Positions 57,688 to 64,000 of a stretch of DNA of 64,000 nt are shown in pieces (positions within the stretch are counted from its first letter, which is position 1; every line of letters begins with the position of its first letter). Position numbers and translations under genes: made by a program. Under the pieces are notes generated by a model, which saw nothing but the letters and a program-made list of their open reading frames with translations, had not been told where the DNA came from and ran no database searches. The DNA comes from Owenia fusiformis (taxonomy: Eukaryota > Annelida > Polychaeta > Sabellida > Oweniidae). Where the stretch lies: contig CAIIXF020000005.1 of assembly GCA_903813345.2 (NCBI GenBank), positions 23,501,375-23,565,374 of the forward strand, given 5' to 3'.

Positions 57688-58485
57688 TGTTACGTTCGAA
57701 AATAACAGAAAGTAAAAACAGCAATTAAAATATGATAACAATATATTTATATTTTGAAAACTAAATAATATAACAATGATATAAAGGAGGTTTAATACTT
57801 AATTAATGTCCAACCAATGGTACGGCTTATTCTTGATGTCGATAAATATCCTTGACGATCCTTGAGAATGTTCCAGATCACGAAAGTTTCAATAATCGTT
57901 AATAGTTCTCCAATGTTTGTAATAGTCCAATAATGTTCGTCGTAATCCTATAATATTCGTATCCAATAATGTTTGATGATAATCCACAAATGTTTGATGA
58001 TAATCCACAAATGTTTATGATAATCCACGAATGTATATGATAATCCGTATATAGTGTGTGTTGTAATATATGTCCATATAAAGTCCTCAGGTTGTATGTT
58101 TGTAGTGTTATAAATGTTCCCACAGTAATTATCTGCTAAGAAGATGTCCTTTTGATAAACTTTGAAATTCTGCTGACAGCCCAAATCAGCTCTCTCATTA
58201 TATAGTGCAAAGGCATAGTCCAGATGTTTCAAGAAGTTACGATTTCTAGAAAATAACACTGATTGGACATCTTAAGTCACATGATTCAATCTTGATTAAA
58301 TGATTACAGTTCCAGTACTTTCTAGAAGGCCAAGAGTTAATGAGTCATTCAGTTCAGTTATGTTTACAAGATATAATGTCATTGTGACCTTGACTTGACC
58401 TAAGATCTCTAATGAAGATCAGTTACAGTATGCATATTGATAAACTAAACTTAATGTGAATATAATAGAACATAATACTATTACA
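57688..58485 (-). repeat. 3' LTR of the retrotransposon (798 bp)
   Basis: The plus strand starts TGTTACGTTCGAAAATAACA and ends 'ctattaca', giving TG...CA on the minus strand. It contains three to four local repeats of 'tgataatccacaaatgttt' (57970-58045). It is bounded on the inside by the polypurine tract. Confidence 0.93.
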
Positions 58486-58496
58486 CCTCCCTCCTT
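58486..58496 (-). promoter_or_regulatory. Polypurine tract (plus-strand primer)
   Basis: Plus strand 'cctccctcctt', a purine run AAGGAGGGAGG on the coding strand, directly adjoining the 3' LTR as expected for the second-strand primer. Confidence 0.85.
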
Positions 58497-58775
58497 AAAA
58501 GAAAAGTTTTGAATGTAATGAAAAACTTTTACAATAATATCTGGTGTGGCGAGGGTTACAATTTTTCAGAGATGAGGTTTAGACTTACATAACATTTTTT
58601 TACAATAGTTAAATATAATAATATTTATATAGTTACAGACTGAGTAAAACCCAAAAGCATATTACAATAATATTATCAAATCACACTCGAACTACAATCC
58701 TTTTATTATATTATATTAGCACAAAGCCTTAAGCATATGCAGTTTAGCTCAAATAGCCTCTTAGAAATAGAGGTA

Positions 58776-61700
58776 TTACACTCTTGAAAGAGTGTCAGCA
58801 ATTAAATTATTCTTGCCTTTGATGTGTCGTATGTCAAGATTGTACTCTGACAATAACAGACTCCACCTCAACAATCTACGATTCTTGTTCTTCATTCTAT
58901 GAAGGAATGTCAGCGGATTATGGTCAGTAAATACAGTAACTGCATGAACTGGTGAACTAACATATACTTCAAAATGCTGTAATGACAGAAGCAATGCTAG
59001 GCATTCCTTTTCTATGGTGGAGTAGTTTTTCTGATGTTTATCAAATTTCTTTGAATAATAACACACTGGATGATCAATACCATCCCTTTCTTGTAATAGG
59101 ACAGCTCCCATTCCTACATCAGAAGCATCTACTTGAATCTTGAATGGCTTGCTAAAATCAGGTGCAACAAGCACTGGTTCTTCACTTAGTATGGCCTTGA
59201 TTTTATCAAAGGCTGTATGACATTGCTCAGACCACACATATTTGATGTTTTTCCCAAGTAAATTGGTCAATGGAAGAGCAATTGAAGAGAAATTTGGACA
59301 AAACTTCCTATAAAAGCCAGCCATTCCAAGACTTCTCATTAATTCTTTCTTGTTAGTAGGAGCTGGGAGTTGTGTAATTGATTCCACTTTGGCACTCACT
59401 GGTTTGACCTGCCCCTGACCTACCACATGGCCCAGATATTCAACTGTGGCTTTACAAAATTCACTTTTAGCCAAATTGATTGTTAAATTGGCCAGAGAAA
59501 TTCTTTCAAACAACTTACGCAGCAAACACATGTGTTCATCAAAAGTGTCAGAATAGACAATTACATCATCGATGTATACACCAGTGTTTTTGAGATCTGC
59601 TAATAAACTGTTCATCATTCTTTGAAATGTGGCAGGTGCATTTTTCATACCAAATGGCATAACCTTAAATTGGTACAAACCATCAGGAGTAACAAAGGCA
59701 GATACCTGTTTTGCTCTTTCAGTTAATGGAACCCCTAGGAATCCTTTGAGGAGATCAAATTTACTGACATATTTAGCAGTTCCAATTTTGTCAATGCAGT
59801 CGTCAATTCGTGGTATTGGATAAGAATCGGTCTTTGTTACTCGATTCACCTTGATATAATTAACCACTAGCCTACGTCCACCGTTTGATTTTGGAACAAT
59901 GAAAGCAGGTGAACTCCATGGGCTATTGCTCTTTTCAATTATGTCATTTTCTAACATATAATTGACCTCAGCTCTCAAATCTTCAGATTTTGATGGATTA
60001 ACTCTATAAGCATGTTGCTTAATAGGGGTTACATCTTGGACTTCAACATCATGATAAGCTATAGATGTCTTAGTCGGTACATGAGAGAAGATATCAGTGA
60101 ACTCATGAATTAATTCTGTGACTTGCTGTTTTTGATCATTTGTCACATGGTGCAATTTATGATCTAGATTTGATAATACTTCAGAGTTCTTTAACCTAGA
60201 CAAACCTTTGATATCTTCATAGTCCAAATCAGTATAAGTGATATCATCTGAATCTTGTAGATCAGTTTCTTTTACAAGGGCAGGTGCCAAAGTGACTACA
60301 GGTTTAACTGAGCCAGGCTCTTTGTCTGGCTCAAAGTACCTTTTCATCATATTGATGTGACACAGTTGTGTTTCTTTGCGCCTATCTGGAGTTTTGACAA
60401 TATAATTGAGGTCATTGACCTTTGAATCCACTACATAAGGACCATAGAATTTTGCCTGTAATGGATTTGTCTGAAGTGGCAGCAATATAAGAACTTTGTC
60501 ACCTGGCTGGAAAGATCTTTCTTTGACTTTTCTGTCATACCAAGTTTTCATTTTATCTTGGCTATTTAGCAAATTTTCTTTGGCTATTTCACAAGCCTTT
60601 GATAGGCGCTCTTTAAACCCAGTTACATAGTTCAGCAGATTAAACTTTTCAGTTTCTGACAGCCACTTTTCTTTGAGCAATTTAAGTGGACCACGCACAG
60701 AATGACCAAATACTAGCTCAAATGGACTGAACCCTAAAGATTCTTGCTTAGCTTCTCTTGTAGCAAACAGAAGCAAGGGTATGCCCTCATCCCAGTCTTT
60801 CTCATATTCAAAACAGAAAGCTCTAATCATGGTCTTAAGCGTCTGATGGTAACGCTCTAGAGCTCCTTGAGACTCTGGGTGATAGGCACTTGACTTACAC
60901 TGTTTAATACCCAAGGTATCCATGACTTGTTGGAATAAGCCTGACATAAAATTTGAGCCCTGATCAGACTGAAGATCTTTTGGCAGTCCAACTAAGGTGA
61001 AAAATTTGATGAGTGATTTCACTATATTCTTGGCTTTGATATTTCTAAGTGGAATCGCTTCTGGAAACCGTGTGGCCATACAAAGAATAGTGAGTAAATA
61101 TTGATTACCAGATTTTGTTTTTGGTAATGGACCAACACAGTCAATAAGAACCTTACTAAATGGTTCATCGAATGCAGGTATAGGGTGTAAAGGAGCAGTT
61201 GGAATTTTCTGGTTAGGTTTCCCTACCATTTGACATGTATGACAAGACCTACAATACTCTTGGACATCTTGTTTTAATTTGGGCCAATAGAAATGATTGA
61301 GTATTTTATGGTATGTTTTAGTTACTCCTAAATGACCTGCCATGGGAGAATCATGAGCTAGACTCAAGATTTCCTTATGATATGATTTTGGGACAACAAT
61401 TTGATGTACAATTGCCCAATCATCTTCAGGGGAAGCTTCAGGGGATCTCCACTTTCGCATTAATATGCCATCCTTTTTGTAGAAACAAACAGGGACCTTG
61501 ACAGCTTCATCAACAGTAAGACATCTTTTATGAAGATCAATGAGTGATGGATCATGCTCTTGTTCATAAATTAACATGTGTTTTGAATGAGGATCATTTT
61601 TCAAAGAATCACTATCAGAAATAGAGGATGAAACCTCAGAACTAGAAGAAGAAGATGAAACTTCATCGGGACTAGCAAGAGCGGGCGAAACCGCATTAAA

Positions 61701-63008
61701 ATAGTGATCCTGCTCAGAAGGTGAATCACCTCTGGCAATAGGCTTTTTCAATGAAGAATTTGCCTTAATAGATGACTGCTTGGCTTGAACAGAAGGCTGT
61801 TTCAATGAAGAATTTGCCTTTAAAATAGGATAAGGATCATCTTTAACAAGTGGTGAGTGACATTCATCATCAAACAAGGAGCTTAAAAACCCACTATCAA
61901 AGTCATCTCCCACAGACGAATCCCCGCTATCAGCTAACTTTTTAGCCATAGCCCTAGTAACAGCACAAGCAGGATATATATCAGAGTCCTCTTGGACAGA
62001 ATCCTCAATAGAACAAGGCTGATCAGAAACAATGGGGTCTAATGATACCTTACCCCCAGCTAAATCATTGCCTAAAAGCAATGCGACTCCTTCAACAGGA
62101 AGTTGTGGCCTAACACCAACAATAACTGGCCCTTTGACTAACTCTGATGTGATATGAATACGATGGAGGGGAACTTTAGTAAAACCTAATTCAATGCCTT
62201 GCATCAAAATATGGGTACCTGTGAATGACTCCTCAGATAAAGGAAGGACACCTTCTAACAACAAAGTCTGAGATGCACCCGTGTCTCTAAGAATCTTAAT
62301 TGGCTTTGAATTGGTACCATCACTTGACAGTGACACAGATCCTTCCGACATGAAAGGCTTATAATCCTCCATAATATCACTATGAGTGGATTTCTCAGTA
62401 TGAGTATATGAATCCCAAACAATGGGCTTTCTTGAAATGGGAACTGTAGCACAACCATTTGAATGAGCAGAACCAGACATCTCTCTTCTATTCTTAATCC
62501 TATAGCATTCAGAAATAAGATGACCAGGCTTTTTACAATAATTACAGGTGACATTTGATTTTGGACCTGAAGAATTTAATTGATCTGATTTTGAGCTAGA
62601 ACTCTGTGATGAATAAGACTGGTCTTTTGCTTTGTTTGATGCATTTGATGATGAGGACTGATTTGATTTAGAGTCATATGAAGGTTTGTTACCTTGATAA
62701 CCTCTAAAGTTAGAATTACCTTTGATAAAACTACCCTTATGAGTAAGAGCATAATCATCAGACAGGGTGGCAGCTTGACTTAAAGTTTCTACCTTGTGTT
62801 CATCTAAGTAAGTTCTAATGTGATATTGAACACAGTTTTTAAATTGTTCTATTAGCATAAGCTCTCTAAGCTTTTTAAATTCTTCAGATACATCCTTAGA
62901 GACAAGCCACCTGTCAAAAAGCTGCTCTTGCTCTCGAGCAAACTCAACATGGGTTTGGTCACTCTGTTTGTGGGCATTTCTAAATTTCTGTCTGTAAGCT
63001 TCTGGCAC
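58776..63008 (-). CDS. Gag C-terminus and Pol polyprotein with integrase before reverse transcriptase
   Basis: Open for 1410 residues. In order: capsid-like C-terminal part (1-95), Ser-rich linker, CCHC zinc knuckle (155-168), protease DTGA (242-245), a long Ser/Asp-rich spacer, integrase zinc-binding H552, H559, C586, C589, integrase core D623, D682, E718 (35 residues between the last two), a GPY/F module (856-858), reverse transcriptase with D1085 and YIDD (1145-1148), and RNase H ending TLSRV near the stop. Standard Ty3/gypsy elements place integrase last; integrase ahead of RT defines the Gmr1 group. All catalytic residues looked for are present, so the enzymes could be functional. The Met used here is internal to Gag; the true start is in the preceding frame. 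Confidence 0.95.
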   Translation of the reverse strand: MPEAYRQKFRNAHKQSDQTHVEFAREQEQLFDRWLVSKDVSEEFKKLRELMLIEQFKNCVQYHIRTYLDEHKVETLSQAATLSDDYALTHKGSFIKGNSNFRGYQGNKPSYDSKSNQSSSSNASNKAKDQSYSSQSSSSKSDQLNSSGPKSNVTCNYCKKPGHLISECYRIKNRREMSGSAHSNGCATVPISRKPIVWDSYTHTEKSTHSDIMEDYKPFMSEGSVSLSSDGTNSKPIKILRDTGASQTLLLEGVLPLSEESFTGTHILMQGIELGFTKVPLHRIHITSELVKGPVIVGVRPQLPVEGVALLLGNDLAGGKVSLDPIVSDQPCSIEDSVQEDSDIYPACAVTRAMAKKLADSGDSSVGDDFDSGFLSSLFDDECHSPLVKDDPYPILKANSSLKQPSVQAKQSSIKANSSLKKPIARGDSPSEQDHYFNAVSPALASPDEVSSSSSSSEVSSSISDSDSLKNDPHSKHMLIYEQEHDPSLIDLHKRCLTVDEAVKVPVCFYKKDGILMRKWRSPEASPEDDWAIVHQIVVPKSYHKEILSLAHDSPMAGHLGVTKTYHKILNHFYWPKLKQDVQEYCRSCHTCQMVGKPNQKIPTAPLHPIPAFDEPFSKVLIDCVGPLPKTKSGNQYLLTILCMATRFPEAIPLRNIKAKNIVKSLIKFFTLVGLPKDLQSDQGSNFMSGLFQQVMDTLGIKQCKSSAYHPESQGALERYHQTLKTMIRAFCFEYEKDWDEGIPLLLFATREAKQESLGFSPFELVFGHSVRGPLKLLKEKWLSETEKFNLLNYVTGFKERLSKACEIAKENLLNSQDKMKTWYDRKVKERSFQPGDKVLILLPLQTNPLQAKFYGPYVVDSKVNDLNYIVKTPDRRKETQLCHINMMKRYFEPDKEPGSVKPVVTLAPALVKETDLQDSDDITYTDLDYEDIKGLSRLKNSEVLSNLDHKLHHVTNDQKQQVTELIHEFTDIFSHVPTKTSIAYHDVEVQDVTPIKQHAYRVNPSKSEDLRAEVNYMLENDIIEKSNSPWSSPAFIVPKSNGGRRLVVNYIKVNRVTKTDSYPIPRIDDCIDKIGTAKYVSKFDLLKGFLGVPLTERAKQVSAFVTPDGLYQFKVMPFGMKNAPATFQRMMNSLLADLKNTGVYIDDVIVYSDTFDEHMCLLRKLFERISLANLTINLAKSEFCKATVEYLGHVVGQGQVKPVSAKVESITQLPAPTNKKELMRSLGMAGFYRKFCPNFSSIALPLTNLLGKNIKYVWSEQCHTAFDKIKAILSEEPVLVAPDFSKPFKIQVDASDVGMGAVLLQERDGIDHPVCYYSKKFDKHQKNYSTIEKECLALLLSLQHFEVYVSSPVHAVTVFTDHNPLTFLHRMKNKNRRLLRWSLLLSEYNLDIRHIKGKNNLIADTLSRV

Positions 63009-63040
63009 TAGCTCATAAGCTTTAAGAATTGCATTTTTAA

Positions 63041-63712
63041 TTAGGTCATAATCAGAGCATGCTTCTGCTGAGAGGCAAATATTTCACTCGCTTTACCAAT
63101 GAATACACTCTGAAGCATAACTGGCCATGCTGATTTAGGCCAGTCTAGGCTCTGAGCGACTTTTTCAAAATGTGTAAAGTATTTATCAACATTTTTCTCT
63201 TGAAATTTAGGTACAAATTTGAGAAATTTTGAAGCGTCAAACCTATTTTCAAAATGCTGATGCATAGTAGCATGTTCCTCAGTTTTGGATTTAGCTTCTA
63301 TCTCAAGACGTTTTAATTCAATTTCTTTTTGAATTTCTTGTTCTCTTATTTCTTTTTCATTTTGCATTTCTTGTTCTCTTAATCTTATTTCTTTTTCATT
63401 TTGCAATTCTTTCTCTCTCAATTCTCTAATTTCTCTTTCATTTTGTTGTTGTGTTCTAATTTCAAGCTCTCTTAATTCAAGTTCTTTGAGCCTAATAGGA
63501 TCAACTTGCTCAACATGCTGGGCTGGCTGCTCAGGCAGAAGTGATTCTGCGACCAAATATTGAAGTACAAAGTTTTTAATTGTATCCTTTTTGTATGAGC
63601 TTTTGACTGACAGGCCAACATGTTTTGCAATTGCCAAAAGTTCAGTTTTCTTTAAATCATCAAATTCCTCCAAAGAGGGCGCTTCTAAAAATGTCTCAAC
63701 CTCAAAACTCAT
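63041..63712 (-). CDS. Gag N-terminal part, frame broken near its end
   Basis: 223 codons from the ATG at 63710-63712. Residues 1-60 look like a SAP-type helical region (LKKTELLAIAKHVGL). About 70-145 is a charged Glu/Arg/Gln coiled coil with tandem 'NEKEIR' repeats. The rest starts the capsid region (FENRFDASKFLKFVPKF). The frame changes near 63065-63075 in a CT-rich stretch, after which capsid-like sequence continues in the pol frame. The shift falls inside the capsid rather than at a usual gag/pol boundary, so a small indel or sequencing error is likelier than programmed frameshifting. Which is true decides whether this copy is active. Confidence 0.85.
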   Translation of the reverse strand: MSFEVETFLEAPSLEEFDDLKKTELLAIAKHVGLSVKSSYKKDTIKNFVLQYLVAESLLPEQPAQHVEQVDPIRLKELELRELEIRTQQQNEREIRELREKELQNEKEIRLREQEMQNEKEIREQEIQKEIELKRLEIEAKSKTEEHATMHQHFENRFDASKFLKFVPKFQEKNVDKYFTHFEKVAQSLDWPKSAWPVMLQSVFIGKASEIFASQQKHALIMT

Positions 63713-63802
63713 TTTCGATTAATTGCTGTCTTCACAATTTTAAATGGACAAGTTTTGGATTTTGAATTTAAAATATTTGTATTCTAGCTTGTTGTAGTTG
63801 GT

Positions 63803-63819
63803 TCCCGGACGAGCCCCCA
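63803..63819 (-). promoter_or_regulatory. Primer-binding site, tRNA-Pro type
   Basis: On the minus strand TGGGGGCTCGTCCGGGA, 5 nt inside the 5' LTR. It matches 17 consecutive positions of the well-known tRNA-Pro primer-binding sequence. Confidence 0.88.
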
Positions 63820-63824
63820 ATTTC

Positions 63825-64000
63825 TGTTACGTTCGAAAATAACAGAAAGTAAAAACAGCAATTAAAATATGATAACAATATATTTATATTTTGAAAACTA
63901 AATAATATAACAATGATATAAAGGAGGTTTAATACTTAATTAATGTCCAACCAATGGTACGGCTTATTCTTGATGTCGATAAATATCCTTGACGATCCTT
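63825..64000 (-). repeat. 5' LTR of the retrotransposon, first 176 bp, truncated by the window end
   Basis: Identical base for base to 57688-57863 as far as it extends. The remaining 620 or so bp lie beyond the window. Confidence 0.93.

Larger units (their letters stand above)
57688..64000 (-). mobile_element. Ty3/gypsy-class LTR retrotransposon, Gmr1-like, cut by the window edge
   Basis: Read on the minus strand: 5' LTR (beyond 64000 to 63825), primer-binding site (63819-63803), gag (63712 on), pol (to 58776), polypurine tract (58495-58486), 3' LTR (58485-57688). Pol order is protease, integrase, reverse transcriptase, RNase H. The two LTRs are identical across all 176 comparable bases, so insertion is recent. 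No envelope gene is present. The left target duplication would be within 57683-57687; its partner lies outside the window. Confidence 0.95.

Overview
The window is eukaryotic nuclear DNA from an invertebrate animal, most likely a bivalve mollusc. It is AT-rich, its genes are split by introns with GT-AG borders, and most of its length is transposon-derived. The transposons include mariner-like elements, foldback MITEs, TTAA-flanked MITEs, a LINE and a Ty3/gypsy-class retrotransposon. Repeats resembling tandem-core and 'Xaaaatggccgccattt' families common in bivalve genomes also occur. The bivalve assignment is inference; the metazoan assignment is firm because caveolin, SAMTOR and a rhodopsin-class GPCR are present.

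Host genes, left to right. (1) 5357-11371 (+): a four-exon class I SAM-dependent methyltransferase. (2) 15591-20010 (+): its tandem paralogue with the same four-exon layout, plus a histidine-rich insert of 17 His in 30 residues. (3) 22212-27192 (-): a two-exon caveolin, assembled here from its FEDVI signature and matching exon phase. It has a very cysteine-rich, diverged scaffolding region. (4) 39354-40388 (-): an intronless class A GPCR that lacks the aminergic Asp3.32. (5) 47701-55759 (+): a four-exon SAMTOR/BMT2 homologue, the SAM sensor of the mTORC1 pathway. Two SAM methyltransferases and a SAM sensor therefore lie within about 50 kb; this may be coincidence.

Mobile DNA fills introns and intergenic space and is often nested. 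At 135-2435 a mariner sits inside a foldback element. At 33207-34736 a palindromic MITE sits inside a mariner-like element with long TIRs. At 36350-38760 a 5'-truncated LINE sits inside a palindromic MITE. At 42205-45168 a 2.1-kb palindrome sits inside a mariner-like element. At 48046-49265 a hAT MITE with an exact 8-bp target duplication sits inside another repeat. At 49989-50721 and 51037-51897 small mariner MITEs sit inside palindromic MITEs. The 1000-bp palindrome at 29246-30245 is almost entirely two inverted arms.

The right end (57688 to the window edge, minus strand) is a nearly complete, apparently young LTR retrotransposon. It has a tRNA-Pro-type primer-binding site and a Gmr1-like pol order in which integrase precedes reverse transcriptase. 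The two LTR copies are identical over the 176 bp that can be compared. Tandem arrays include a 57-bp minisatellite (7740-8931), a 162-bp array (14268-15100), a 71-bp array (52711-53268) and a degenerate 'gcggtag' array (56370-56885). No tRNA or rRNA genes, CRISPR arrays or prokaryotic features were seen.
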